Below are positions 23,846 through 36,562 of a stretch of DNA of 64,000 nucleotides, one piece after another; within the stretch, counting starts at the first letter, position 1, and every line of letters starts with the position of its first letter. The translations under genes and the position numbers were made by a program. A model generated the notes under the pieces. The model was not told where the DNA came from and searched no databases. It saw nothing but the letters and a program-made list of their open reading frames with translations. This stretch comes from Liolophura sinensis (taxonomy: Eukaryota > Mollusca > Polyplacophora > Chitonida > Chitonidae), in assembly GCF_032854445.1 (NCBI RefSeq), contig NC_088295.1, positions 11,521,385-11,585,384 of the forward strand. Direction: 5' to 3'.

Positions 23846-24849
23846 CAACCCAGAAAACTGGCTCCAAAACATAAGATTCTACGATGGTCTGTTGAGATCC
23901 ACAGAGTATCAATATTTTCAGCTTGAAATAGTCGTGCCAAGGTCCATTCGGTGAATACATTCATAGCTCCATATGCATATTTGATGCATTATAAATGATG
24001 AAGTGTAGCAGTTTATACGTGTTAATTGGCAACAGCCTGATGTGACGCCAATACTCCCTATATGGTTAGAAAAGAAGACCGTATAGAATCCGTGGTTTCT
24101 AATACATTTTACGAGGATGAAAAGAAAAAATTGAGAAAAATACTTTCCTGGACAGTGTTTAATGTCATGTCATATTTGATTTCATCTTCACAGGATTTGA
24201 ACATAAACATAGTTAGCTTAACGGACTAAATCGCCTTTGTCATCAAGTGAAAAGTACTCTTACTGCGTGTAGAGTAAGTGATGAAAATCTCCGCCACATA
24301 ATGTTTCTGGAAATCAAATAATCTTTTTTCTCAATCAAATTATTTATCAGACGTCTTTTCATTCGAGGGCAACACATTACTCATCAATCTGAACATACTT
24401 AAATTGACGGTTGAATTCCTAGTCCGGGAATTTTATTGTTTATATATTTGTTTGGAACCGATAACACCAGTGGCGCAAATGGTGGCTCTTAATAGAGCGC
24501 TATACTACACGTAGGGAAATGAAGCCGAGTTAACTCCAGCTGACAGCCGTCTTTCCGATCGATAACCCAGATCCATTTGGGAAGAGAATCTTCGCTATGA
24601 ATGAAATGACGCAAACCGTAGGGCCGCCCCTTTCAGGATAACGCCGCCGCGCAAAATAGCCCTCTAACATTTACATGTCACAAAGTATTAAAATAAGGGA
24701 GAAAACAAAGACACACACAAGATCACGAATCAATAATGATTCTACGATACCACACTACGACAGCAAAGTGGTGTTCGAGGGTCCAAACACACCAGGCATT
24801 TGGCATTGTTGTGATGTTTACTGTATGTGGGCGGAATAGTGCCACTCCG
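23846..24849. other. Non-genic, nothing clearly recognised
   Basis: AT-rich. A stretch at 24470-24540 (cagtggcgcaaatggtgg, later gagttaactcc) weakly resembles a tRNA-like SINE head, but body and tail were not found. Confidence 0.35.
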
Positions 24850-25067
24850 CCATGAATATTCATAAGCTTTAAACCAGTACTATTTAGCAAGCTGTCTGCC
24901 TCACTCACGATCATTACTTGTTAAATACCAGTTCTCGCGGGTGCCACTGTCCCACTCAATGTTACACACCAACCGACGGCTTTCAAACTTTGAATGGACG
25001 TCGGGCGCGCAAAGTGACTTTTCTTTTGTGGGAAGCGAAAGGACGGCGCAAGAGGAATAATCTCAAG
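24850..25067 (+). other. Putative non-coding first exon of the Tob gene
   Basis: Inferred. A strong 5' splice site, AAG|GTGAGT, has its GT at 25068-25069. The sequence before it is relatively CpG-rich (gacgtcgggcgcgcaaag near 25000) compared with its surroundings, as expected near a promoter. No other gene in the window would use this donor, and the nearest good acceptor upstream of a CDS is at 28681. The exon start is a guess. The 190-codon open frame from 24918 begins with TTG and runs through the donor, so it is not treated as coding. Confidence 0.3.
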
Positions 25068-28000
25068 GTGAGTTCCGTACCCAGTCAACCTCTAACAGAT
25101 ACCGCATGTGTTTTTGTTACGGCCACAATAACACGGCGTGGTAATTCTGCCATATGGCATATCTTGGCGCGTGGTCGTCTTATCATTGCTGTGGTTATCA
25201 GACGTGTCACAGGCAGCCAATCCTCAAATGACACAATTATCGCTGTGTTTTTATACATACACCAGCAAATGACTTCATTTTGTACATACAGTGGGAGTTA
25301 CCATAATTTGTCTGTTAGCCGAGATATTCGTGTGGAGATAAACGGAGTATTTCTCTGCCACGCTTCCAGTACTCTCGGACTTGCGTATTATGTAGGTAGT
25401 ACTGGTAATAATTTCGCATTCTGCTATAGGGTCATGTGGTTGGAATTTGACGAGATTCTGTGTGTTTATCACGATGCTGACCTTCCATGATTCCCTACTT
25501 ACTAGCTCAACCGAATTGACTACGTGTGCACAAATAACTCGGGAAACAGTTTCACTTACAGAGGGACAATATCGAACACTACTGTCAGCACGTTAAAGGG
25601 TTCCGATATAAGGACTTGTACTTGTTGTTGGACTATATGTGCGTGTGTGTGTTGTAAAAAAATGTCAAGGTGATTTTGTTTACTGACCAGGTTTGTATAA
25701 AGTGTGTGGAAGGGTAAAGAACCGTATCATTCAGAAGGGTGTGAAGATGTCGGTCAGTGCGACCGCGTAGACAGGAACAATAGCATGCCATAGAACAGAT
25801 CGACTGGTAACATATGGCTAACGTGTGCTACGAGCGGCAATCAGCCATAACCCAAACATCTGTTTTCCTTTTGATACTGGCTCAAGACAATTCGTCCCGG
25901 GATCATCCCGTGTAACATTACACCAAACCCCCAACCATGGTCTCAACACGCTACATGATGAGCGTAACTCTATATTTACGGATATGCCATTGTTTATACC
26001 GCGCGTCTTGTCGAGCCGCCAATTGATCTGGCTGAAGAAAATGCGCCACAGAGAAAGACCGGATAATGCTTACACAGGCGCACCACGTATCGATCGAGCT
26101 GTTTTGGGATATTGATTGAAATCATTATCACCAAGAGCTGTACTAAGCTACCAAGAATTAAACCACCTATATCTCACGTTGCCACGTCAGCAGATCATGG
26201 ACACATAGTGATGTACTTTCTTGTTCAACAAGCCGGCCACTTTTCCCATCCCTCCCACCCCACCCCTTCTTTGTCAGTATACCCTTGAGGCATTAGCCTC
26301 TATCCCCTCTCTGTTACCGACAACTGACAGCTGATGCCATGAATAATTAGCAACTATCACGACTTTCATCAGCGGAGATTATTACAAAACCATGTCACCA
26401 ACTGGTGTTAATTGTGAAGAAATGCTATGGCAACGGTTTATCATATACATAACCGGTCCTTGAACAACAACACAAGATTGGAGGTAGTAATAATCGGTTG
26501 TGCTTACTCTTTGCGATGTTTTGGGAGTAAAATACCTTTTCATCTTAGACAGAAGTACCCCAATTATCGGTACAGAGGGTTAAGTGCGTATGGCTGTCTT
26601 GAGATAAAGATGGCTGCTGGGTTGTGTATTGCAAAATATATATGGTATAAAATCGCTTCTTGTCCCAGAGCTATATAGATTATTAACATTACGGATCTCT
26701 ACGTTGTTCAGAAGCAGAAATAACCCGAGTAGGCCAAAACATAAAACACGAATCAAGTCAAATTTTGCTAAATGGATTATTGTTTCGAATGGAAAACACT
26801 TTTTCTTTCAGAGATGCTATCTGCTGTAATAGGTTTATTTCCATGCTGGTAAGATAATACCCATGACGTATTGGTTCCAGTGTCCCGCGCGTTGAGAAAT
26901 GAAGCAGAGTTACGGTCCATCGGCCTCACATAATGGCTTTTGGCCATTAGTAACTGAGGAAGACCAAATGATTGTGCCATGGAGGTCAACAGTCCCTCTT
27001 GGATAATGGTGGCCTGTATGGCGTGTAGAACTGTGAAAGTAGAACCATAAATACACCTCTTTAGCATTAAAGGTGTAAGAGAGTTCGCCGCACTGACTTC
27101 AATATTGCAAACACGCAGTTTATTACATGGCACGATCACGAAAACAAACTCTCGTGACTATAGATAAAATCGATTAATACCGTGGATGTTCGTATTATTG
27201 TTCATGTAAATCATCATCCAATCAATCCAACATTATCACAAATCTTTGCATGTATGTATAGCTCTTGTATGCATATCGGAACTTCTGCGACTTTACAGCC
27301 CAGCAATTGTAGACAGAGTATCGATAACGTTGATCATTGTGGGGCACGTCAGCAATGAGCTCCGGCCACCTGACATTGTTAACCATACGATGATCTGTTA
27401 TAATCACTGAGGATGTGCCACAGAATACTGACACTCTAGCTCGTTTTTCTGCATTGTAAGTAATGACCTGACAAGACTTATTCGCCATCTGTATGTGGCA
27501 ACAGTGAGTATTAATAAAGGTTACGGGTGGTAGATATGCCTGTTTGAAGTAGGCCTGTATAGCATGTTATTTCGAAGGCGTCTTTACACAGCACTCTCCT
27601 CGAGCTGAATAAACGCTGTTCACCATAATCCGTACAGGATAGCGGCAAAATAGACATGCCATCACAATACATGTGTTCACCATTCCTTGGTATTCCGATC
27701 GTATAGACGCATTGCGCCTCAACCATATAGAGGCTGTGGTGTTGCTACAGTTTATATTACAGACAAGCAATACACTGATACTGAACCAACACTTAGGATT
27801 ATAGTTCCCGGTCTAACTGAGTGAAGATAACCATGTCTGTTGCATACATATGTTTTATTCTTCTACTTGCTATGGAGAAGTTTCTCACTTCTCCATAGCA
27901 GTATATTCTTTGCTATTTGACAACAGTGATAAACCTGGTCACAGATATACATCAGACTTTCATCAGATGAATTATGTGTTTCTTTAAAAGGGTATATATG

Positions 28001-28681
28001 CCCTGTCAACAGTGACAGTTAATGAATGGCTTTAATAATGTCATAAGCATTGCCAAGCATGTTCTATGTGGACGGCATATACACTTTCGGGTACTGAAAG
28101 GTTTCCTGCCTCGAGTAGTGGTCGCCTATGCTTCAAACTAGGAGACTAAATTAGATTCACGAGCAGGTACTTTTAAGGTGGTTGACGTCAGAATGTCGTA
28201 TTTCAGTGCACATCAATACTTCTCTGGCATCAACAGCCGCAACGGCACGGCACGAAGGTCCGCGCTGGCTGGATAGACATATAAGTAACATCCAGCAACA
28301 CCAGGTTATTGACGCCTTCGAACCAGCACAAAACGTTCTATCCCAATCCATGCCTGGCAGGGAGGCGGTAAGTCAGAACTATTACCGTTATCATGACGCG
28401 CCGACAAGCCGACGTGTTGACATTCATGTTGTATAACTACCCGGGGGTACAATAAGTCATGGCCGAAATTCCAAGATAAAAAAACAGTAAACCGAACAAC
28501 CTACGCCATGCTTAACCTTGATACTTCCAGGTAAAATCCATTGTTATATATATATATCTGTATGTTATAGTGTTATCTGATTTACCACGTTTCTACCACG
28601 CGTGACTACGTGGATATCCAGATATTGGCTTACCAGTAGCATCAGTTTGACTGCTTATACATTTCTCTGTTTTGGTTTCAG
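25068..28681 (+). other. Putative 5' UTR intron of the Tob gene
   Basis: Bounded by GTGAGT at 25068 and a pyrimidine-rich acceptor (tttctctgttttggtttcag) ending at 28681. The acceptor is convincing on its own. The donor pairing is inferred. It contains no supported exon. A perfect 14-bp hairpin lies at 27868-27900. Confidence 0.35.
27868..27900. other. Perfect hairpin, 14-bp stem, 5-base loop
   Basis: tgctatggagaagt at 27868-27881 is exactly complementary to 27887-27900, with the loop ttctc. It is short compared with a miRNA precursor. Confidence 0.75.
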
Positions 28682-28783
28682 ACTGAAGCTACATCCGTTG
28701 TTTGCTCGAAGCTGTCAAGCGTTGGTGTCTTTTGTCGGGTAAGGACCGCTATCATCTGACCACAACTAGTCTCTCAACCGAAG
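28682..28783 (+). other. 5' UTR part of the Tob coding exon
   Basis: Follows the splice acceptor at 28680-28681. It leads to the ATG at 28784 in the context accgaagATGc, with purine at -3. Confidence 0.6.
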
Positions 28784-29959
28784 ATGCATGTTGAGGTGTC
28801 GGTCGCTCTGAACTTTGTCATATCATATTTGTACAACAAGTTACCTCGCCGCAGAGTAAACTTGTTCGGCATCGAATTGGAAAAGGGATTAAAGAAGAAA
28901 TTCGAAGGCCACTGGTATCCTGAACGACCCTTCAAGGGATCGGGGTTCCGCTGTGTTCGGGTGAATGGGGAGCAGATAGACCCCGTGATCGAGAAGGCAG
29001 CCGTGGCCAGTGGTATCGACATGGAGGAAATCAAGGGTTACTGGCCTTCAGAGCTCACCCTGTGGATTGACCCAGCTGAGGTTTCCTACAGGATTGGAGA
29101 GAAGGGTCTTGTCAAAGTCCTCTACAGTGACCGAAAAGAGGAGGAGATAGTTCAAGACGCCATGGACAGAGAAATCCAAGCGGCAAGCCGTAGCTTTAAT
29201 CCAGAAGCCCAGTGCTTTAAGCCCATTGATTCTCTCTCCTCGTCACTGAACAGTCTCAGCCTTTCCCCTTCCTCGCCGACACCGTCGTCCGGTAGGTGGA
29301 GCAGTGCTACTTCCCCTTCAAGCACCCTCTTTACCTCAACCAGCCCGGTGGCACCGCCCAGTAACACCATACCTGGGTTTTTCACAAAACAGAACATTGC
29401 GCCTCAGTTCACAACTGCGACTTTTGCCCAGACTAAGTTTGGATCTACAAAACTGAAGACTCAAGCAAAGCGTCCGTCACGTTTGTCCCCGACTGAGTTT
29501 GGTAATTTCTTCCGTCAAAGATCCGCTGCTCTTCAGGGAGGTGTTCAGCAGAGCATGCCCACTCGACCACGGTCATTGTCACCGCGCGATCCTAGAGTAG
29601 AGTTCTACGTGGATCAACAGCAAAGAATGATTATGGCCCAGCATTATCAACAACAACAACTGCAGCAGTTGCCCTCTCCGCTGTCTCCCAGCCAGCCTGC
29701 CCAGCCTAAATTCCCTTCTAACCTGGGACTCCCTTCCACAGGAGACTACTTTGCGTCACATTTCTCTTCCGGTGGCCTCCCGCATACCAACACATCGCTG
29801 GGTTTGGTGGATCTCTTGCCGGGAAATGTTAGCTTTCCTAGTCCAACAAACAGTGCGACAATGTCTCCAGAGAACCAAAAGTCTTTCATGGATGGATTGA
29901 ACCTTAACAACGTTTCGGCTAACGGACAGTATCACCAGCGTCTGTTAGTGGCCAACTAG
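28784..29959 (+). CDS. Tob1: Tob/BTG-family antiproliferative protein (transducer of ErbB2 type)
   Basis: A 391-residue protein in a single open exon. The N-terminal BTG/Tob (APRO) domain spans residues 1 to about 115. It has box A around 41-60 ([16 protein letters not shown]) and box B around 86-106 ([19 protein letters not shown]). Residues 22-39 (RRRVNLF up to KKK) match the bipartite nuclear signal of Tob proteins. A Ser/Pro cluster at 152-167 ([14 protein letters not shown]) lies where the MAP-kinase sites of Tob are known. The block [17 protein letters not shown] (209-225) and the C-terminal SFMDGLN marker are specific to Tob rather than to BTG1-4. A Gln-rich stretch lies at 278-296. 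The family is known to bind CCR4-NOT through the APRO domain, to link it to poly(A)-binding protein and to promote deadenylation and growth arrest. I see no clean PAM2 motif; LSPTEF at 234-239 is the nearest. The gene symbol denotes orthology to the Tob1/Tob2 group, not to one of the two. Confidence 0.96.
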   Translation: MHVEVSVALNFVISYLYNKLPRRRVNLFGIELEKGLKKKFEGHWYPERPFKGSGFRCVRVNGEQIDPVIEKAAVASGIDMEEIKGYWPSELTLWIDPAEVSYRIGEKGLVKVLYSDRKEEEIVQDAMDREIQAASRSFNPEAQCFKPIDSLSSSLNSLSLSPSSPTPSSGRWSSATSPSSTLFTSTSPVAPPSNTIPGFFTKQNIAPQFTTATFAQTKFGSTKLKTQAKRPSRLSPTEFGNFFRQRSAALQGGVQQSMPTRPRSLSPRDPRVEFYVDQQQRMIMAQHYQQQQLQQLPSPLSPSQPAQPKFPSNLGLPSTGDYFASHFSSGGLPHTNTSLGLVDLLPGNVSFPSPTNSATMSPENQKSFMDGLNLNNVSANGQYHQRLLVAN

Positions 29960-31740
29960 CTTGCTCCCTACTTCATACAGACTCAGCCCTTGTTTTCCTC
30001 GGCTCTCGGATTCCTGTAGGTCTTGTACTAGGCATATGGACTGACTAGTACCGATGCTATTTGACTTGAGCAGTTTGTATGATGGTATATTCAAATTGTT
30101 CTAATGCGAAATCCATCAATATGACATTGGAGAAGGACTAAAACCTAATGGGAAGCATTGATATGTCAATTAGGTCTTGTCATTAAAAATTTAAAAAAGT
30201 TCTATTCGACGGCATTGGATTTTGACTCGACCTTCAATTTGGTTTTAATGTTTGTTTATAAAGACGACTTAAAGAGCTCGGTTCTTTTGTTGTTTGGCTT
30301 GAAACTTGAAGTGCTGTTTTCCACAAAATGTTTCATGACAGAGGCAAACATATTCATTTCTATGGTTTGTGTACATACGTCATTTAAGCCTTACATTTGT
30401 ACGTGTACAGACGTAGTTATACATGTACCTCTCACGTGTTAATGTTTTACAATTTGCAAACATGGAAAATGTACGAGACTAAAGTGAATTAACGATCTGC
30501 AGTCATATGGGAATGTGTGGTAGATATTTATCAACCTAACGCACAGGCGCAATCCATATATCGATGTTCTCTGTAAATATATGTACTCATCTCGCTATGT
30601 GACAGGTTGAAATGGCCATGGCTGTGTTTATTTCATACTGCAGACACATTGACGTCTGCTCTGTGGGAAGTACTTGGTATTAGCAATTAGTGAGGCTGCC
30701 AATTGCTGCACAGTGCTCAAGTGTCAGCGGAGCAAAACATGCCGACTAGGAAGGCTAATGTCTATGAAGCAAGAAGACGGGTATCCGGATTGAATCCATC
30801 CAACTCTCATAAAACATTAATCAAAGAGTAAAGAGTTATTCTGAGTGGTGGAATACAGATCTGCAGTCTAATCGGTAATGACTTGATGGTAAAATGCTTA
30901 TGGAGATATGTACTCAACAACGGGTAATCCAAACGGGAAATGACTCTTTGACATTACCTCTTCTAACTTGTGTAGCAAATGTCCCCTTTAAGATGTCTGG
31001 AATGGGTGACATATTGGTGATATTGAAGGTATTGATCTGCTGTGCCAAACGGCGTAAAATCAATATTGTATAAGGCCACTTTATAAAGCACACGGTTTGT
31101 ATGCGTGTTAGATTGTACAACAGAGAGTTTTGCTGTGTATTGTAAAATGAAGAGTTGTTTTGTACATGGTACAGTTAGATGAAGCATTTGACAGATTTGA
31201 GGCGACAATTGTTATATTAATGATAAATATACATATATATATATATCTATATACATATATAAATATTAAATTCATATTCTTTCTACGGTTATACTTTTGG
31301 GTACAAATGGGCTTTATCTTTTTTATACAAATTATGTGAGATGGATTCATATCCATAGATCAGCTTTAATTTTATATGAATTCCAGAAATAAGAATTGTA
31401 TAAAATATTATGACATAAAAAATAGTTTTAATATTTCATCATATATTGAAAGTTTCGGTGTTTGGTTTCTTCAGACAACTTATTCAATAGACAGTTTCAC
31501 ATATTTACACTGTTATAGTAGTATTTATATATGCCAACTATTTAATTTCTATTTTTCATTAATCCAGAACACCAGATAGAAAACAATCCAAGGATTGAAG
31601 CATACATTGAAAATAAATGCAAGGACTGTCGTTAATCCCGATCGATCGATTTGCTTTAGACGTCATTCTTTAAACCCTCAAAGTGTAACGTTTATATTAT
31701 TACATATTTTTAAGTTTGTAATAAAATTGCGTATGGTATT
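29960..31740 (+). other. Probable Tob 3' UTR and downstream AT-rich sequence
   Basis: No other gene follows. A canonical Pumilio-type site tgtaaata lies at 30572-30579. Candidate polyadenylation signals are attaaa near 30182 and aataaa at 31612 and 31720. The true transcript end cannot be decided from sequence alone. Open frames here are short and AT-driven. Confidence 0.4.
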
Positions 31741-32054
31741 GTTTCACTGTCTTCTGAGTTATATGTTTGTATCGTATATTTATCTGTAATTGATATATAT
31801 GTAATACGATACACGTATATGTACAGGAGAAGACTGGTGACCTTAATATGACAAGGGTGATGGTCGGTTCACATGTTACTTGTCCTATTTTGTTCACTGG
31901 TTACGAGAGCATCATGTTCTACACGTCTGACCCTATTATACCCACATACATCGCTGAATTACATGTAACTTTTCGATCAAATATAATATTATCAACGTTC
32001 AAACAGACCAGTTAGCATAGAAATGTCACAGCTTACTTTTATTCGGAAAGAGGA
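31741..32054. other. Non-genic, nothing recognised
   Basis: AT-rich; nothing supported. Confidence 0.35.
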
Positions 32055-32057
32055 GGC

Positions 32058-32240
32058 GACTCATGACCCAGTGGCTGACCAGATGACAGACTTTCAATAG
32101 CTAGGACACACGAGGTACAGGTTCAACTCCGGCCTCGATCAGGGACTCTACAAGATTCTTCCACCTTCATGAACTACTTTCGGGGTCATGATGGAAATAA
32201 GCCGTCTTCTGCTCTTGCTGGTTTGGGGATCATTTAACTT
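32058..32240 (+). mobile_element. Degenerate tRNA-derived SINE (type S3)
   Basis: Head-like stretch acccagtggctgaccagatg, followed about 50 bases on by box B-like aggttcaactcc. After it comes a body with tttcggggtcatgatgg. No tail or target duplication was identified. Confidence 0.4.
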
Positions 32241-32289
32241 TCTCACTATGAGGAATATTCCTTGAAAATAACATGAAGTTTGAAACTGC

Positions 32290-32340
32290 AGTTGGAATAT
32301 AACAGAATGTAGAAAGTTAAGAAGGCGTTTTATTATTTTT
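32290..32340 (-). repeat. Dispersed repeat D2, copy 2 (inverted)
   Basis: gttggaatataacagaatgtag and the following 25 bases are the reverse complement of 9018-9064 with a few changes. An AT microsatellite follows, as at copy 1. Confidence 0.7.
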
Positions 32341-32387
32341 TTTTCCTATGTAAATTCTCCTCACCAGGGGATCTTTCTCTATTTCTT

Positions 32388-32389
<2 letters not shown>

Positions 32390-32440
<51 letters not shown>
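32390..32440. repeat. (TA)n microsatellite, about 51 bp
   Basis: A perfect TA run preceded by ctctatttcttcaaatat, nearly the same flank as the TA run at 9085. Confidence 0.95.
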
Positions 32441-32442
<2 letters not shown>

Positions 32443-32667
32443 GTCGTTGGAAGTTGCATCAGTCACTTCGCCTACCAAATGCCAGAGCATAGTTTGCTCA
32501 AGGATCTCTGATTTCCCTCGGCCATTAAGCTGATCACCATCACATAAGTAGAACATTCTTGAGCATAGTGTTTAACTCCAGGCCAAAAATGAATAATCGG
32601 TGGTTCTTTCTACGTAATTAATACTAGTATGTCCTTACCGTGTCTCCAAGATAAATATCGCTGATGT

Positions 32668-32795
32668 GTTTTTGTTTCCTTATTTGATTGGTGTTTTACG
32701 CCGTACTCAAGAACACTTCGCTTATAGGACAGCAGCCAACATTATGGTGAAGGGAACCCACGACCTTCCGCAAGCTCCTGGCAGACCTCCACACG
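32668..32795 (-). mobile_element. 5'-truncated SINE family S1
   Basis: Keeps the tail-side half (tatttgattggtgttttacgcc, then cgcttatagga, cattatggtga and ccacgacctt). It lacks the tRNA-like head. A 12-bp direct repeat, tatcgctgatgt, lies at 32656-32667 and 32796-32807, proving truncation at insertion rather than later deletion. Confidence 0.88.
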
Positions 32796-32807
32796 TATCG
32801 CTGATGT

Positions 32808-34030
32808 AACTTTGCATTAAACTACAATTATTGCTATGATCCGAGCAGCTTTTGGCCACTTTTTACCATTGTGCGAGTCTTCATAGCTGACGTATGTGGT
32901 ATATTATATATGTAATGAAGCATATTTTGGACATTTTATTAAAGTGAAAATCTTTCCGGGGATGCCAGATATCGGTTGAACTGTACACATAACCAAACAG
33001 ATTTCCATGTAGAGCTAAGTAGCAGAATCTTATGGTTGTTGTTACAGTAACATAACGTTAATTACGGCGTGCAGACAAGGGTGTACAACTGGGCTATAAA
33101 TTGTGTATTAGTGAAAAATTCAAAATAAATTTTATTAATAAATAAATGGCTTAGTGAAGAGTATTTCTCATAGGGCCTGGCGTATTCCACTGACTTCTCC
33201 CGTCATCAAACACCCTTTTTTCTTTCTGTTTTTTTTACAAAGGAAATCATGTTGGTTATGTTGCTTTGCTAACGGTTAAGTTGACCTCTATCCTACAAAG
33301 TATCGCGTTTATTTTGAAACGGGTTAAGTCCATAAGGAAGTGTAGCAGACGACGCGCACTACTTACCTAATGTGTATCAGCAATCTATAACTAGTAAGTT
33401 TAATAAATAATCTAACTCATCTAACTCATACATGTAGCTTTTCACACAGAGTCTATTTGTTGATATTAAAATATTAACAACTGGAAGTCTGGAGGCAGTT
33501 AATAACTATTAAAGGTCTGCAGGATTGTGCCCGCGGGACATACGATTCTATGTAACAGCTGCTGTGATTGGTCCAGCTGTGCCGTCCATAATCACCTTCC
33601 TTGGGGATAGCCGCGGTATGCCAAACAATAATCGTTATTAGGGAAATCTTTGCGATTACTATGGAAGCAGGGAATCACACTACAAACTGAGTAATTTTCC
33701 ATATTAAACTTATAGACTGACATTTTGGTTCGCTCGGAGGGGGTTAACTTGCACGAGGTCATAAACCAAACTGAGAAGGAGGAGCTACATTTATTGGGTT
33801 TCGGAAGAGTAAAAACAGTAATCTTGAAGCGTGGAAACTAGCTTTGACCTCAAAATATACAGAGATAGTCTAAATACCCTGGATGTGAGTGTCAGTGTTC
33901 TGTGACCCCTTGGAGTATCATGTATCCATGGTCCCTCCAAGTTCACCCAAGGTGCAACCCGGAGTGCAGCTGCTTTTTGCAAAACTTTGAATGGCTGTTT
34001 TTTCTTTTTTAAGGTTCGCGGTAGTGTGTA
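32808..34030. other. Non-genic, nothing recognised
   Basis: No supported gene or repeat. Confidence 0.4.
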
Positions 34031-34036
34031 GTAGAC

Positions 34037-34075
34037 GGTGGGGGGGTGTGGGTGTGTGGGTGGGGTGGGGGGGGG
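34037..34075 (+). other. G-run with strong quadruplex potential
   Basis: Six runs of three or more G within 39 bases, including seven and nine in a row, separated by single T or TGT. Confidence 0.75.
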
Positions 34076-36550
34076 ATACAGCTTACAGCTCGGAGTATGG
34101 CTGGTTTTTGCACACGGTTCAATCTTGGTTTTTCTCGGAGTTAAAACAAGGTGTCCATTCCACAGTCAAAGCAGAATACAGCCCTAAGTTGATATGTTTT
34201 TATTTTTTAATTTTTTTTGCGAGAGGTTCAGTGAGGGTTCAATGAAACCTATGTGGTAGAGATATAAAGTGCACTTAACTATGGCTACTTAACACTAAGT
34301 AGGCTTCTTGAAACCGGGGTCTTTCAATAAAGCACTGTTCTTGTACAGTATAGAAGCACTTCATATGTACAATGCACAAAGTAGATTGATCTCCGAAACC
34401 ATTTCCACTCTATCCTCAAACTAGAATTATGAAAAAATGTGAGAATGCATGTCTGTGGCCAGCTTCTTTATATTGTGGTCGTAATTGAACGCTATGCAAG
34501 GTGCTCATTCTCAGAAGTGTTATTGGACAATTATTCGAGTTACATGTACCTTTGCGTCACGACTACTTGTCCGGTTACATTATATAAGTATTTCTTCGTG
34601 TTAGCAAAATGTGTATATTGTACTAAAATTAAAACACATTTTCTGCCCTACAGTTTCCGTGCTGAATTCACAGCGCCTTTCGATGGTTTCCACACAAAGC
34701 CGGCTGCGGTAGATGAGGTAACGCTGTAAGCTCGTGGGTCTAAACGGCGAGGGACGTCGCGACTGAGTACCCAATGAATACAAAGGATGCTTTTGACAGC
34801 GGGGTGTACACATTCTGCTCTTAAGAATATGATATATTTATAGCTTGATCCCGGCACTGGTAAATCTGTCCTATCTGCGTCTATCGATCATAGGTGTCGG
34901 GCATTTATGTATGCCATGGTACAGTAAAGTGTCAATGTTATAATTCTGCGTTGGAATCCATGTAGGGCTGTGAATGTAGGGATTGTTGGAAGGTAAACCG
35001 ATAGCCTATTATTTATGGGAATTTAAAGGGTTTGTTCCTGGGTATTTTTTCTGTGTTATATATGAATTTTAGACAGAATTCACCAGATATTCCAATCTGT
35101 GAAGTGTTGTGTGTAACATTTCCCTATCGATCTGTTTGACATTTGCTGATCAGTTTGTATGGTGTGTTGGTGTGCCCTTTGCTTATTTTTTTCTTTCTCA
35201 GTCATTCCCAGCAATCATTTTCAATGAGAATTTTTACTTAGTGAAAATCATACCTTGCTTATAAGTGTTGATATTCTGTATCAGTTCCAACGTTTTGGGT
35301 TCTGCAACGGTGTATTCTATAACATTCAAGATGTCATTAAAATTGGAAAACTCGGAAGATTTGTACAATCAACTACTGAAAACAGGATTTACTTGAATCC
35401 TACACAGTGACATTAGTAACCACATTTGACTATTGTAATTTAATTCTTGGGAAATCTGGTCTGTGGTTTTTAGCCAATACACATGTAATTCTAACAGGAA
35501 TGCACAGTGTCTCTTTTCTGACATGACTAGTTCATCTAATGATAAACATATCTGTACTAAGAATGGGAAGAATTACAGTACCTCTGTACATATTTATATG
35601 TGTCTAAATTTATTGTACTAACTGGTCTCATGGAGACATGGATAGAAAAGCGAAGTTTATGTTATCCCGGTAACAGCTGTCGCCCAGCACGAAGCATCTG
35701 CTTGTCTCATCACTCCAGTATCTGGTGTACTGGATAAGTTTTAGTTATCAGATTGTTCCCCTATTTATTCTTCAAGAGTATGGCAGGCTAGAGCGAACCT
35801 ATAGACTCTCCATCAGGTAGTGTAACTTGAATAAATAAACTTCAAGTTTACAGAGAAGCTTTATTTTATCAAATCACATCGCTTCCTTTTGAGTAAAAAT
35901 ATCTCCAACATTCGACAGTTGTCGTGTAACTAAATTTGAGACCCATTTCTTTCTCCCAAACAATGTTTTCAGCCCTACAGATCTGTAGATTTATAGTCTT
36001 ATATTCTTTAACTTAAAACTCGGTCAGAGCTGTGCATGTGTATGCTACAACTACAGATATTCTCGCTATTATATATATGAATGATTTTAACCAAAACCTA
36101 AAGCAATTTTATTGATGAATACCGATTAAATAGTTCCGCAGGTGGAGACAAGTGATGAGGCTAAGCCTGAATAAGCCCACGTGCGTCTAGCAGGTTCCGA
36201 AGGTCACGCTTGGTGGCTGTGATGTAAAACGAAACGTAAAGAGCGACGCGTGCGCTGTAAGGAGTATGAATTCCGCCATGGGAATGTACATCATTGATAC
36301 GGTGATAGACATGTAACGTGTTTAGGAGTTTCATTTTTAATTATTCTTGTAATAATGACCAGAAGGAGCTAATTACAACAGTAGTTATTTAGGAAGTCGT
36401 TGCTAATTTAGAAAGAACAGACCTGATCATTCCGGAAACTAGTCACTTGAACGGAAATGGCGGTTAACAAAGATTACACGATGTTCGAGACGAATCGCGA
36501 GTTAAATATCTGCTAAGTGTGACCTTAAAGTCTTTCTAGTATATGGCCAC
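34076..36550. other. Non-genic, nothing recognised
   Basis: AT-rich, unique-looking. Short frames only, no splice-flanked exon supported. Confidence 0.4.
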
Positions 36551-36562
36551 AAGATGACAAGA

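Noticed and set aside
24918-25490. 190-codon open frame
   Set aside because: Starts with TTG and has no recognisable domain. A strong splice donor lies inside it at 25068, which fits a non-coding exon better.
26777-27139. 120-codon minus-strand frame
   Set aside because: Begins with GTG, no recognised motif, lies in the putative Tob intron.
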